Origin: Sphingopyxis sp. MWB1
GTDB lineage: Bacteria > Pseudomonadota > Alphaproteobacteria > Sphingomonadales > Sphingomonadaceae
Length of the DNA: 64,000 nt
Direction of reading: 5' to 3'
Assembly: GCF_000763945.1 (NCBI RefSeq)
Contig: NZ_JQFJ01000002.1
Location: 2,035,501 to 2,099,500, forward strand
Shown one piece after another: positions 19,401 to 27,323 of this stretch. Numbering within the stretch: the stretch's first letter is position 1; every line of letters starts with the position of its first letter. Position numbers and translations under genes: made by a program. The notes beneath the pieces were generated by a model that searched no databases, had not been told where the DNA came from, and saw only the letters and a list, made by a program, of their open reading frames with translations.

Positions 19401-19691
19401 TATACGGGCAAGGCGGTCGACAGCAATGAACGCCTCGCCATCGCCCGCGAGGCGGGGTCGAATCCGCCCTTCCTTCATGTCGGCGATCGCTGGCGGCATG
19501 ATTTCTATGCCAGCATGGAGGTGCCGGCGGGTGACCGTGAATTGCGGCTTTATGCGGGCGTGAACAATGCCTTCAACAGCACCAGTCCCTTCCTGCCATC
19601 GGGCACGGTGTCGGGCAGTTCGCAAAATATCGCGGGCGAATATGATGTGATCGGCCGTTATTTCTATACCGGCTTCGAAGCGAAATTCTGA
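16500..19691 (+). CDS. TonB-dependent receptor with N-terminal STN signalling domain
   Basis: This is a 1063-residue outer-membrane receptor/transducer. A signal peptide (to about AMA-QE) is followed by an STN domain at about 30-105 (LYQFSIPAQDMPTSLRAFARTAGQQVTFD). Next come a TonB box (DDIVVTGSRI), the plug and a long barrel ending YTGFEAKF. An AGGGGGG site 6 nt upstream fixes the ATG at 16500. The STN domain and the fecI/fecR genes in front mark a trans-envelope signalling system. The length and SGISSVNLRSLGSNRTLTLIDGRR-type plug resemble sphingomonad/Caulobacter receptors for organic substrates more than classic ferric-citrate FecA; the ligand is unknown. Confidence 0.92.
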   Translation: MSFFHRALCTSIASGAVAAATVAVPAMAQERLYQFSIPAQDMPTSLRAFARTAGQQVTFDRRELQGKRAPALKGHYSAREGMSRLLAGSGLDANWGRSGVIVVRPLASRPVAASNFAEPVLSTSGASGDAPRDDIVVTGSRIARNVVTDSPVPVVAIGEDDLQASGATELSEVLTDYPAVTPTLNLANSTNQINASGISSVNLRSLGSNRTLTLIDGRRTVSNVLTSNSVSLSSIPQLFVSRVEIITGGASAVYGADAVAGVVNIITRDGYSGVRVGGRVGLSSQGDSFRGNLDFLAGERFLDDRLSVMIGASYEKEAGVMARQRKRSLESISYSLAADADPLNQGDLGIDRPALSSNVPGGRFHSSSTPGGGYFYYDANGNLAQSNDLAVYGWEFRPDLQFSTPRTSYIAAGKIGYDLGGGVEFFGHVQYSKIDTETERGGGETASNSSSYGLQDEFELGRISRNNPFVPAAIRAVTGSSGIPWRRRFVEMGTYTIANDRQTWRGWTGLKGEAGNWNWEISYGYGRFHQDQIRTNLLNYDKLKKALNAEFDPAAPGDLSRVRCVDAAARADGCVPINLFGPGSITPAAADYVRTGMELDALVTQNVLQAYASGDLFELPAGPVAVAFGGEYRRDWQRSITDEVTRQGFGSASFIAEYEGNIKAKEVFAEASIPILADQPFFHRLTLDLAARYGSYNIRNVGRMFSYRAGGEWAPVEDLRFRGQYARAQRAPTVTNLYSPQRDDADRVVDVCDGVTAATTGTIAVNCRSVSGIAAAIAADGVFRQISTSIEGPSAGNPDLKEETADTLTLGVVATPTFLPGLSMTFDYFKIKIRDAIGSLDGDELLRECYGNPEGITDNFFCNEITRDPDGQLRRVVNRDLNLNKIVRSGFDVGVDYRFDAPEWLAGDGRFDLRLLYSRLLDFKTIFDGVNGVSVSDEKGQIGAWRNQGQVQLGYREGGLRLRWKARYTGKAVDSNERLAIAREAGSNPPFLHVGDRWRHDFYASMEVPAGDRELRLYAGVNNAFNSTSPFLPSGTVSGSSQNIAGEYDVIGRYFYTGFEAKF

Positions 19692-19699
19692 CCCCCCTC

Positions 19700-19739
19700 C
19701 ATACGCCCCTGCCGGGCCTTCGCTCGGCAGGGGCGTATG
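19700..19739. terminator. Bidirectional hairpin between convergent genes
   Basis: CATACGCCCCTGCCG (19700-19714) and CGGCAGGGGCGTATG (19725-19739) form a perfect 15-bp stem with a 10-nt loop. It occupies the gap between the receptor stop (19691) and the carboxylase stop (19741). There is no T-run on either side, so termination is inferred from stem strength and position. Confidence 0.65.
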
Positions 19740-19740
19740 A

Positions 19741-21579
19741 CTATGCTTCGGGTTCGACCCGAACCAGCAACGCCTCCACCTGAACCTGGGCGCCGGCGGC
19801 GACATTCAGTTCGGCGACCACCCCGTCAAAGGGGGCGGTGAGGCCATGCTCCATCTTCATCGCTTCCAGCGTTAGCAGCTTCTGGCCCCGCGCGACGCGG
19901 TCCCCTGCCGCCACATCGACGGCAATCACCTTTCCGGGCATGGGCGCCAATATGTCGCCGTCACCTGCTCCGTCGCCCGCGCCGCCTTTGGCGCGCCACG
20001 GGGTGAGCTGCCACACGGCGCCCGTTTCGGCGACCAGCATGGCCGGGGCGGGATTGTCCGCTCCCGGTCCGTGCAGCGTGACGTCGACCCTTTTGCCGTC
20101 GAGCAGGAAAGGCGCGGTGCGAACCGGCGGGGCGTTGAGGCGCAAGCCTGCATGGGGCGAGGCGGGGACCATCGCCATCGCGGCCTTTGTCAGAGCCTGC
20201 GGCGAGGGTTCGGGCGCCGCGCTCATCGCTTCGCCGTCGCGGCCGATCAGCCCGGTGTCGACCGCTCCGGCAGCAAAATCGGGATGATCGAGCGCGCGGA
20301 TCAGAAAGCGGGCGTTGGTCCTGACCGGCCAGATGGCCGAATCTTCGAGCATTTCGGACAGGAGCTCGCGCGCCTCGTCGCGGTCTTCGCCATGAGCGAT
20401 AAGCTTGGCGATCATGGGGTCGTAAAAGGGGGAGACCTCGGCCCCTTCATAGACGCCGGTATCGACCCGGCCGATATGGTCGGGAAGCTGGAACAGATCG
20501 AGCGAGCCGGTCGAAGGAAGAAAGCCCGTCGCGGGATCTTCGGCATAGAGCCGCGCTTCCATCGCCCAGCCGTCGATGGCGAGTTCATCCTGCGTCAGCG
20601 GGATCGGCTCGCCCGATGCGACGCGCAGCTGCCATTCGACGAGGTCGACGCCGGTGATCTCCTCGGTCACTGGATGTTCGACCTGCAGCCGCGTGTTCAT
20701 TTCCATGAACCAGATGCGGTCGGCGCGCAGGCCCTCCGATGCGTCGGCGATGAATTCGATCGTTCCCGCGCCGACATAATCGACCGCCTTTGCGGCGCGG
20801 ACAGCGGCAGCGCAAAGCTCGGCGCGCGTCGCCTCGTCCATGCCGGGGGCGGGGGCTTCCTCGATCACCTTCTGGTGGCGGCGCTGGAGCGAGCAGTCGC
20901 GCTCGAACAGGTGGACGACATTGCCGTGCGTGTCGCCGAACACCTGCACCTCGATATGGCGCGGGGTGAGGATATATTTTTCGATCAGCACATGGTCGTT
21001 GCCGAACGACGCCGCTGCCTCGCGCTGGCACGAGGCAAGCGCGTCGGCGAAGTCGGCGGCGCTGTCGACCTTGCGCATCCCCTTGCCGCCCCCGCCCGCG
21101 ACCGCTTTGATCAGAACCGGATATCCGATGTCGGCGGCCTGCTCGGCGAGGAAGGCGGGATCCTGATTCTCGCCCATATAGCCCGGCGTCACCGGCACCC
21201 CGGCGTCGGCCATCAGTTTCTTGGCGGCGTCCTTGAGGCCCATCGCCGTGATGGAGGCGGGCTTTGGCCCGACCCAGATCAGCCCCGCGTCGATCACTGC
21301 CTGGGCGAACGCGGCATTTTCCGAAAGGAAGCCATAGCCCGGATGGATCGCTTCGGCCCCGGTCGCTTTTGCGGCGGCAATGATCTTGTCACCGACCAGA
21401 TAAGATTCGCGCGCGGGCGACGGCCCGATATGCACCGCCTCGTCGGCCTCGCGCACATGCAGCGCCTTGGTATCGGCGTCCGAATAGACCGCAACGGTCC
21501 GGATACCCATCTCGCGCGCGGTGCGGATGATCCGGCAGGCGATCTCGCCGCGATTGGCGATGAGGAGGGATTGGATCAC
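19741..21579 (-). CDS. Methylcrotonyl-CoA carboxylase, biotin-carrying alpha subunit
   Basis: This roughly 612-residue biotin-dependent carboxylase subunit has a biotin carboxylase domain (IQSLLIANRGEIACRI start, ATP-grasp glycine loop KAVAGGGGKGMRKV, EMNTRLQVEHPVTE) and a C-terminal biotinyl domain whose lysine lies in LEAMKMEHG. It carboxylates biotin for 3-methylcrotonyl-CoA in leucine degradation; the adjacent isovaleryl-CoA dehydrogenase and beta-subunit genes favour this over propionyl-CoA carboxylase. The GTG at 21579 gives the family N-terminus with GGAAAG upstream; the alternative TTG at 21597 adds six residues. Confidence 0.9.
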   Translation of the reverse strand: MIQSLLIANRGEIACRIIRTAREMGIRTVAVYSDADTKALHVREADEAVHIGPSPARESYLVGDKIIAAAKATGAEAIHPGYGFLSENAAFAQAVIDAGLIWVGPKPASITAMGLKDAAKKLMADAGVPVTPGYMGENQDPAFLAEQAADIGYPVLIKAVAGGGGKGMRKVDSAADFADALASCQREAAASFGNDHVLIEKYILTPRHIEVQVFGDTHGNVVHLFERDCSLQRRHQKVIEEAPAPGMDEATRAELCAAAVRAAKAVDYVGAGTIEFIADASEGLRADRIWFMEMNTRLQVEHPVTEEITGVDLVEWQLRVASGEPIPLTQDELAIDGWAMEARLYAEDPATGFLPSTGSLDLFQLPDHIGRVDTGVYEGAEVSPFYDPMIAKLIAHGEDRDEARELLSEMLEDSAIWPVRTNARFLIRALDHPDFAAGAVDTGLIGRDGEAMSAAPEPSPQALTKAAMAMVPASPHAGLRLNAPPVRTAPFLLDGKRVDVTLHGPGADNPAPAMLVAETGAVWQLTPWRAKGGAGDGAGDGDILAPMPGKVIAVDVAAGDRVARGQKLLTLEAMKMEHGLTAPFDGVVAELNVAAGAQVQVEALLVRVEPEA

Positions 21580-21598
21580 AACGCAGAAACTTTCCAAG

Positions 21599-22024
21599 TT
21601 ATTTGCATAGGGAAATGATCCCCAAAATTAGCCCGACAACACCCAATATTACCGAGGTTGCACCGAGGCGGGCTGCCACTCTGGGCATTGCGTCGGTTGC
21701 GTCCCAAGCCCAGCGGAACTCGTCGACAAGATTGGCTTTCCTGATCTCGAAAGCCTGGGAGGAACCCGCACTTATTTTCAGCTTGTCTCGTGTTGCTGAA
21801 TCGAGCGATATTTCATCATTCATAACACCGGCGGGACCACGCGCGACCACCCGAGCGGTATTGTTTCCGACTTTAATCACAACCACACGTCCAGCCCGCA
21901 GCAACACACCGTCAAAGGTGCGATACTGCTTATGAAAGCGCGCGATATCGCTCATGACGTCTCTGAGCGGCGCCTCGATAACTTTGAGCGTCACGACCTT
22001 GTGGTTCTTCGCAGCCATCATCAC
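21599..22024 (-). CDS. Small membrane protein of unknown function inside the leucine operon
   Basis: I do not recognise this 141-residue protein. About 110 polar residues ([34 protein letters not shown]...) are followed by one C-terminal membrane helix ([20 protein letters not shown]), so it looks like a tail-anchored or C-terminally anchored protein. It starts over the stop of the carboxylase beta gene (22021) and ends about 20 nt before the alpha gene, so it is probably co-transcribed. GC content looks clearly lower (about 50-53% by eye) than the flanking genes, suggesting recent insertion. It is not part of the known methylcrotonyl-CoA carboxylase enzyme. Confidence 0.65.
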   Translation of the reverse strand: MMMAAKNHKVVTLKVIEAPLRDVMSDIARFHKQYRTFDGVLLRAGRVVVIKVGNNTARVVARGPAGVMNDEISLDSATRDKLKISAGSSQAFEIRKANLVDEFRWAWDATDAMPRVAARLGATSVILGVVGLILGIISLCK

Positions 22025-23619
22025 ATCCTGAACACGCCGAACCCGCGGTCTTCGACCGGGGCGTTCAGCGTGGCGGCAAATGCCAGCCCGAGCACGTCGC
22101 GCGTCTGCGCGGGGTCGATGATGCCATCGTCCCAGAGACGCGCGGTGGCGTGATAGGGGTTGCCTTCATCCTCATATTTCTGGCGGATTGGCGTCTTGAA
22201 GGCTTCGGCCTCCTCCGGCGTCCATTTGTCGGCGTCGCGGTGGACGGTCGCCAGCACCGAAGCTGCCTGCTCGCCGCCCATCACGCTGATCCGGCTGTTC
22301 GGCCAGCTGAACAGGAAGCGGGGCGAATAGGCGCGGCCGCACATGCCATAATTGCCCGCGCCAAAGCTGCCGCCGATCAGCACGGTGATCTTGGGCACCG
22401 TCGCGGTCGCGACTGCCGTCACCAGCTTGGCGCCATGCTTGGCGATCCCCTCGGCCTCATATTTGCCGCCGACCATGAAGCCCGAGATATTCTGGAGGAA
22501 GAGCAGCGGAATGCGGCGCTGTTGCGCGAGCTCGATGAAATGCGCGCCCTTTTGCGCGCTTTCGCTGAACAGCACGCCATTGTTGGCGAGGATCGCGACG
22601 GGGATGCCCCAGATATGCGCGAAGCCGCAGACGAGCGTGCTGCCGTACTGCGCCTTGAACTCATGAAACTCGGATGCGTCGACGATCCTCGCGATGACTT
22701 CGTGGACGTCATAGGGCGCGCGGACATCTTCGGGGATGATGCCGTAAAGCTCTTCGGGGTCATATTTGGGCGGGCGGGGCTCGGCCATCGCGACTTTGAA
22801 CCCCTCCTCTGCGCCGAGGTGACTGACGATGTCGCGAACGATCGTCAGCGCATGTTCGTCATTCTCGGCGAGATGATCGACGACGCCCGATTTGCGCGCG
22901 TGGAGGTCGCCGCCGCCCAAGTCTTCGGCGCTGATTTCCTCGCCCGTCGCAGCTTTCACGAGCGGCGGGCCGGCAAGAAAGATCGTGCCCTGATTGCGGA
23001 CAATCACGCTCTCGTCGCTCATCGCGGGGACATAGGCGCCGCCCGCGGTGCAGCTGCCCATCACGCAGGCGATCTGCGGAATGCGCTTCGCCGACATAGT
23101 GGCCTGGTTGAAAAAGATGCGGCCAAAATGGTCGCGGTCGGGAAAAACCTCGGCCTGGTGCGGCAGGTTCGCGCCGCCGCTGTCGACGAGGTAGATGCAC
23201 GGCAGGCGGTTCGCCTCGGCAATCTCCTGCGCGCGGAGATGCTTCTTGACCGTCATCGGATAGTAAGTGCCGCCCTTTACGGTCGCGTCGTTGCAGACGA
23301 TCATCGCCTGCCGGCCCGACACGCGCCCGATGCCCGCGATCATCCCCGCGCCCGGAATTTCGCCGTCATACATGTCGCACGCCGCAAGCTGCCCGATTTC
23401 AAGGAAGGGCGAGCCCGGATCGAGCAGCCGCTCGACGCGCTCGCGCGGGAGCAGCTTGCCGCGCGCGACATGGCGTTCGCGCGATTTCTCGCTGCCGCCA
23501 AGCGCCGCCTCGGCGACGCGGGTGCGCAATTCTTCGGCCAACGCGCGGTTATGCGCGGCGCGGGCCTGCGCCTGCGGATCGTCGGCGTTATAGAGCGTCG
23601 GCAGGACCGGCGCACTCAC
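22021..23619 (-). CDS. Methylcrotonyl-CoA carboxylase, carboxyltransferase beta subunit
   Basis: This 532-residue carboxyltransferase has typical MCC-beta features: [69 protein letters not shown] and [23 protein letters not shown]. It moves carboxyl from biotin to 3-methylcrotonyl-CoA in leucine catabolism. The GTG at 23619 overlaps the dehydrogenase stop (GTGA, 23616-23619) and gives the expected length; an in-frame start at 23727 lies inside the upstream gene. The alpha subunit is encoded downstream, separated by the small membrane-protein gene. Confidence 0.93.
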   Translation of the reverse strand: MSAPVLPTLYNADDPQAQARAAHNRALAEELRTRVAEAALGGSEKSRERHVARGKLLPRERVERLLDPGSPFLEIGQLAACDMYDGEIPGAGMIAGIGRVSGRQAMIVCNDATVKGGTYYPMTVKKHLRAQEIAEANRLPCIYLVDSGGANLPHQAEVFPDRDHFGRIFFNQATMSAKRIPQIACVMGSCTAGGAYVPAMSDESVIVRNQGTIFLAGPPLVKAATGEEISAEDLGGGDLHARKSGVVDHLAENDEHALTIVRDIVSHLGAEEGFKVAMAEPRPPKYDPEELYGIIPEDVRAPYDVHEVIARIVDASEFHEFKAQYGSTLVCGFAHIWGIPVAILANNGVLFSESAQKGAHFIELAQQRRIPLLFLQNISGFMVGGKYEAEGIAKHGAKLVTAVATATVPKITVLIGGSFGAGNYGMCGRAYSPRFLFSWPNSRISVMGGEQAASVLATVHRDADKWTPEEAEAFKTPIRQKYEDEGNPYHATARLWDDGIIDPAQTRDVLGLAFAATLNAPVEDRGFGVFRM

Positions 23620-24785
23620 GCCCCGGCCCCGATCAGTTCGCGGCCGATCAGCATGCGGCGGATTTCGTTGGTCCCCGCGCCGATGTCGAGCAGCTTGGCA
23701 TCGCGCCAATAGCGTTCGACCGGCCAATCCTTTGTATAGCCCGCGCCGCCCAGCGCCTGAATCGCTTCGCCCGCGACTTTCACCGCGCTCTCGCTCGCGA
23801 GCAAGATCGCGCCCGCCGCGTCAAAGCGTGTCGTCTGGCCAGCATCGCAAGCCTTGGCGACATTATAGACATAGGAGCGCGCCGACTGGAGCATGACATA
23901 CATGTCGGCGATCTTCGCCTGCATCAGCTGGAAGGAGCCGATGGGTTTTCCAAACTGTTTGCGCTCGCGCACATAGGGGATGACCGTATCGAGACACGCC
24001 TGCATGATGCCAAGCTGAAGCCCGGCAAGCACGACCCGCTCATAATCGAGCCCCGACATCAGCACGCCGACGCCGCCATTTTCGGGGCCCATCACCTGTT
24101 CTTCGGACACTTCGCAATCGGTGAAGACCAGTTCGGCGGTCGGGGAACCGCGCATCCCCACCTTGTCGATCTTTTGCCCGATGCTGAACCCCGGCATATC
24201 CTTTTCGATCAGAAAGGCGGTGATGCCGCGCGATCCCGCTTCGGGCGAGGTTTTGGCATAGACAACCAGCGTGTCAGCATGGCCCGCATTGGTGATCCAG
24301 AACTTCGTGCCGTTGAGGACGTAACCGCTGCCCTTCTTCTCGGCTTTCAGCTTCATCGACACAACGTCGCTGCCCGCGCCGGCTTCCGACATGGCGAGGC
24401 TGCCGACATGTTCGCCCGAAATCAGCTTGGGGAGATATTTCGCCTTCTGTTCGGCACTGCCCCAGCGGCGGATCTGATTGACGCAGAGGTTCGAATGCGC
24501 GCCATAAGACAGGCCGATCGCGGCGCTCGCCCGGCTGACTTCCTCGACCGCGATGACATGCTCCAGATAGCCGAGGCCAAGGCCGCCCCATTCCTCCTCG
24601 ACGGTGATGCCATGGAGGCCGAGCGCGCCCATCTGCGTCCACAGCTCGTTGCGCGGGAACCAGTCGTCGGCATCGGTCTTTGCCGCGAGCGGAGCAATTT
24701 GCTCATCGGCAAAGCGGGCGGTGGTTTCGCGGATCATGTCGGCGGTTTCGCCGAGCGCAAAGTCGAAATCGGGGGTTGCGCGCAT
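23616..24785 (-). CDS. Isovaleryl-CoA dehydrogenase
   Basis: This 389-residue acyl-CoA dehydrogenase oxidises isovaleryl-CoA to 3-methylcrotonyl-CoA with FAD. It has [36 protein letters not shown] and the C-terminal [27 protein letters not shown]. The catalytic base fits the glutamate in [11 protein letters not shown], in the middle of the protein, which is the isovaleryl-type position rather than the C-terminal position of most acyl-CoA dehydrogenases. It is the first gene of the leucine operon and is divergent from a LysR gene. Confidence 0.93.
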   Translation of the reverse strand: MRATPDFDFALGETADMIRETTARFADEQIAPLAAKTDADDWFPRNELWTQMGALGLHGITVEEEWGGLGLGYLEHVIAVEEVSRASAAIGLSYGAHSNLCVNQIRRWGSAEQKAKYLPKLISGEHVGSLAMSEAGAGSDVVSMKLKAEKKGSGYVLNGTKFWITNAGHADTLVVYAKTSPEAGSRGITAFLIEKDMPGFSIGQKIDKVGMRGSPTAELVFTDCEVSEEQVMGPENGGVGVLMSGLDYERVVLAGLQLGIMQACLDTVIPYVRERKQFGKPIGSFQLMQAKIADMYVMLQSARSYVYNVAKACDAGQTTRFDAAGAILLASESAVKVAGEAIQALGGAGYTKDWPVERYWRDAKLLDIGAGTNEIRRMLIGRELIGAGA

Positions 24786-24873
24786 CGAACACCTGTTCTG
24801 TTGGAAAGAGAAGTTATCCCCCTTTTGCCAGAAATGCCGGTAACTGAAAAATTGAAAACAACCGGCCCTTCAT

Positions 24874-24888
24874 ATAGATTTTATCTAT
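24874..24888. promoter_or_regulatory. Perfect palindrome at the LysR gene start (candidate operator)
   Basis: ATAGATTTTATCTAT is a perfect 15-bp inverted repeat (arms ATAGAT/ATCTAT) overlapping the LysR start codon at 24887. It lies in the 101-nt AT-rich gap between the LysR gene and the leucine operon. LysR proteins often bind palindromes of this size in the divergent promoter they control. Confidence 0.5.
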
Positions 24889-25786
24889 GATAAAGCGTTC
24901 TCACATTCATGCCTTCCTCGCGGTAGTGGAAGCAGGCAGCTTCACCCATGCCGCCACCCGTGTGCGCGTGACGCAGCCCACGCTGTCTGCCGCTATTGCC
25001 GATCTGGAACGGCTGGTGGGGGCCATATTATTTATCCGCAACCGGCGGCAGGTGCGTCTGACCGAGGCTGGGGGGCGTTTTCTTCCCATTGCGCGGGAGC
25101 TGGAGCGTGGCTTTCGCTCCGCCGATGCCTTTGGCCGGGATGGCGGCGATGATTGGCCGACGCTGAAGCTGGGAGCGATCCGGTCGGTGTCAGGCGAAAT
25201 GCTGCAATCATTGGCTGAAAAATTGGCAGATGATTTCGGCATTGAATTGATCGAGGGGAGCGATTCGGAGCTGCGGGCAGCCCTGGGCAATGGACGGATC
25301 CATGCAGCTCTAACCCTCTTGCGTCCGGGGGAAGCGGGGCCGCAAATAAAGCCACTGATTGCTGAGCCCTATGTGATGCTGGTCGCGGCCGGGCATCGAC
25401 TGGCGGGGGGAGGCGAGGTGGCGCCCGATGAACTGGCGGCCGAGACAATGATTGCCCGCCGCTCTTGCGAGTTGCTCGACGTAACGAGCCGCTTTTTTAC
25501 GCGGCACGGTGTGCGCCCCCGCTTTGCCCTGCGAAGTGAAAGCGACGATCGCTGTCTGCGCATGGTGGCGGCGGGTGTGGGGATCACGACCGCTCCGCTC
25601 TCCCTGGCCATTGATGGGACGGTTGCAGTACGCGTGAGGGGATATGATTATAGTCGGCATCTCGGCTTGCTCATCGACCCAAATTGGTTGAGCGAAACGG
25701 AGGGGGGTGCGCGCCTGGAGAAATTCCAAACGGCATGGCTGGCGGCGCTCTCTTCCCTTGAGTTAAGAAAAACTAACGGCCTGTAA
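24887..25786 (+). CDS. LysR-family regulator, divergent from the leucine operon
   Basis: This 299-residue LysR protein has an N-terminal winged helix (HIHAFLAVVEAGSFTHAATRVRVTQPTLSAAIADLERLVGAILFIRNRRQVRLTEAG) and a periplasmic-binding-protein-like effector domain. The start at 24887 lies within a perfect palindrome. Its position suggests control of the isovaleryl-CoA dehydrogenase and carboxylase operon. Many proteobacterial leucine operons instead use a MerR-type LiuR regulator, so a LysR partner is less usual. The effector is unknown. Confidence 0.88.
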   Translation: MIKRSHIHAFLAVVEAGSFTHAATRVRVTQPTLSAAIADLERLVGAILFIRNRRQVRLTEAGGRFLPIARELERGFRSADAFGRDGGDDWPTLKLGAIRSVSGEMLQSLAEKLADDFGIELIEGSDSELRAALGNGRIHAALTLLRPGEAGPQIKPLIAEPYVMLVAAGHRLAGGGEVAPDELAAETMIARRSCELLDVTSRFFTRHGVRPRFALRSESDDRCLRMVAAGVGITTAPLSLAIDGTVAVRVRGYDYSRHLGLLIDPNWLSETEGGARLEKFQTAWLAALSSLELRKTNGL

Positions 25787-25813
25787 CGAGGCGTTCAGCC
25801 GAATAGCGGTGGA

Positions 25814-25823
25814 ATGACGTCAT
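25814..25823. promoter_or_regulatory. ATGACGTCAT palindrome upstream of the LuxR-type gene
   Basis: A perfect 10-bp palindrome followed by an AT-rich TATTATAT stretch lies in the 146-nt gap between the LysR stop and the GTG at 25933. It could be an operator or part of a promoter for the following gene group. Nothing beyond its symmetry and position supports this. Confidence 0.3.
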
Positions 25824-25932
25824 ATTATATGGCGGATTCTTCTGGGCTTTTTCTCTCTCATGACCTCACCGCAGAGAGGATGCCTCTGCGCCGTCGCTTG
25901 ATTTCAATCCCCGATGCTCTATGCCCTGAACT

Positions 25933-26412
25933 GTGCAAGGCGATCCTGACAATCAAGGCGATCTTCTGTCGGCCGTGCAGATCGAAACCTTGCGCCATGT
26001 ATTCGAGCACAAGAATTCCAAGCAAATTGCCCGTATCATGGGTGTCTCACCCCATACGGTGGATGAGCGTATCAGGCGGTCGTTAAAAAAACTTAACGTT
26101 TCGAACCGGGTAGAAGCTGCAAAATTGCTCGCAGCCCGTGGTATATTCGACCATGTTACCCCCTATCAGCCTTTGACATATCAATCGCTTGAGCTTGGCG
26201 GTTCGACCAACCCCGTCGATCCCACGGCCCGACGCGGTTCGTTGCGGCGAATTTTCGATATTGGAGCGCCCTTTCCAACTGCGTCGCAGCCGGCCAACCG
26301 GCATGGATTGATGGAAAGGATTATCTGGCCGATTCTGATCGCTCTCGCGACCATATTGGCCTTTTCCGCCCTCTATTCGATCCTGATCGGTCTTGGCCGG
26401 GTCCTGGCCTGA
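25933..26412 (+). CDS. LuxR-type HTH protein with C-terminal membrane helix
   Basis: This 159-residue protein has a LuxR-like helix-turn-helix at about residues 15-70 (LRHVFEHKNSKQIARIMGVSPHTVDERIRRSLKKLNVSNRVEAAKLLAARG). A linker of about 55 residues leads to one membrane helix at the C-terminus (IIWPILIALATILAFSALYSILIGLG). There is no receiver or ligand domain. The GTG at 25933 is the first possible start after an in-frame stop at 25927; no strong ribosome-binding site is seen, so the start is uncertain. A DNA-binding domain fixed to the membrane suggests direct coupling of an envelope signal to transcription. It heads a group of small unknown genes. Confidence 0.78.
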   Translation: MQGDPDNQGDLLSAVQIETLRHVFEHKNSKQIARIMGVSPHTVDERIRRSLKKLNVSNRVEAAKLLAARGIFDHVTPYQPLTYQSLELGGSTNPVDPTARRGSLRRIFDIGAPFPTASQPANRHGLMERIIWPILIALATILAFSALYSILIGLGRVLA

Positions 26413-26413
26413 T

Positions 26414-26449
26414 GGTTGATGCCAAAAGGTTGACGCCAAAAGGTTGACG
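26414..26449. repeat. 14-bp tandem repeat, 2.6 copies
   Basis: GGTTGATGCCAAAA (26414-26427), GGTTGACGCCAAAA (26428-26441) and GGTTGACG (26442-26449) lie head to tail immediately after the HTH gene stop and about 50 nt before the next ATG. The unit contains TTGACG, which could act as a -35 element or as repeated regulator sites. Confidence 0.8.
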
Positions 26450-26498
26450 AATGTCGAGGGAGGGAACCCGGGGCATTCTCTATTGAAGGGAATAGACG

Positions 26499-26867
26499 AT
26501 GCTGAACCAACGTCTGAACGCCGCGAAGAAAATTGCGAGCGAATTGCACGATGCTGAAGATGCTGTGGATGAAGTCATGATCCGCATCGCCCGTTTGGCG
26601 GCGACGCTGCCCGCTGCCCGGCGCGATACCAATATGTCAGCGCTTGTCGGTCAGGATGCGATGGCTAAGATCACCCGGGCCCTGGCTGCGACGGGCGAGG
26701 TGCGACAACTTCTTACCGACGCGCATATCGCGCTGACGGTTACCCAAAAGGAAATCGGTCTGGGGGCACGGATGTTCGGGGCCGGGGTCAAGCCGCCTGC
26801 ATCGGCGCAACTCGCTGAAAATGGTGAGGCTAATGTTGTTGCCGGAGCCTTTGCCCAGGCAAGCTGA
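26499..26867 (+). CDS. Predicted helical protein of unknown function
   Basis: I do not recognise this 122-residue protein. It is rich in Ala, Glu and Leu with few helix breakers up to about residue 95 (LNAAKKIASELHDAEDAVDEVMIRIARLAATL...), so it is probably a helical bundle or coiled coil, with a short disordered tail. There is no signal peptide or membrane segment. A GAAGGG site precedes the ATG. It follows a tandem repeat and sits between the membrane-anchored HTH gene and a membrane-protein gene, 21 nt before the latter. Confidence 0.7.
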   Translation: MLNQRLNAAKKIASELHDAEDAVDEVMIRIARLAATLPAARRDTNMSALVGQDAMAKITRALAATGEVRQLLTDAHIALTVTQKEIGLGARMFGAGVKPPASAQLAENGEANVVAGAFAQAS

Positions 26868-26888
26868 GCCACCGGGGGATATCGGCTC

Positions 26889-27299
26889 ATGGCAACCATT
26901 GCGATTTACTATCTCGTTCTGCTGATCACAGTGGCCGTCGCGATATTTCGCGGCGGCCAACTGGAGCGATGGGCCGCTTATACGGCGCTTGCCGCTTCCC
27001 TCGCCACCACTTTGCTGGAGCCAGCTCCTGCCTGGACCAATGTCGAGATTGACATTTTCATAATCGACATTCTGGTTTTGCTGGTCTTTTGGGCAATTGC
27101 GCTGAAGACGCAGCGTTTCTGGCCCTATTGGATCACGGGATGGCAGTTGATCTCTATTTTCGGCCATGTTCAAAAAATGATGTTTTCTGAAATCTTGGCC
27201 CAGCCTTACGCTCTACTTTCCATGTATATTTCCTATCCCATCCTTCTGGTCATTCTTTACGCCTCGGGATCGACCCGAAAAGTGGAGCGGCTGGCATAG
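26889..27299 (+). CDS. Small polytopic membrane protein of unknown function
   Basis: This 136-residue protein has about four hydrophobic segments: IAIYYLVLLITVAVAIF near the start, AAYTALAASLATTLL, IDIFIIDILVLLVFWAIAL and LLSMYISYPILLVILYASG. No family motif is recognised. It follows the helical protein by 21 nt and precedes the MarR-type gene by 24 nt, so the genes are probably co-transcribed. Confidence 0.7.
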   Translation: MATIAIYYLVLLITVAVAIFRGGQLERWAAYTALAASLATTLLEPAPAWTNVEIDIFIIDILVLLVFWAIALKTQRFWPYWITGWQLISIFGHVQKMMFSEILAQPYALLSMYISYPILLVILYASGSTRKVERLA

Positions 27300-27323
27300 C
27301 GAGGGGTTTGGCCAAAGGGGGCC

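Noticed and set aside
20071..21618. A 515-codon plus-strand open frame opposite the carboxylase alpha gene.
   Set aside because: It is a shadow of a gene with clear biotin carboxylase and biotinyl motifs on the other strand.
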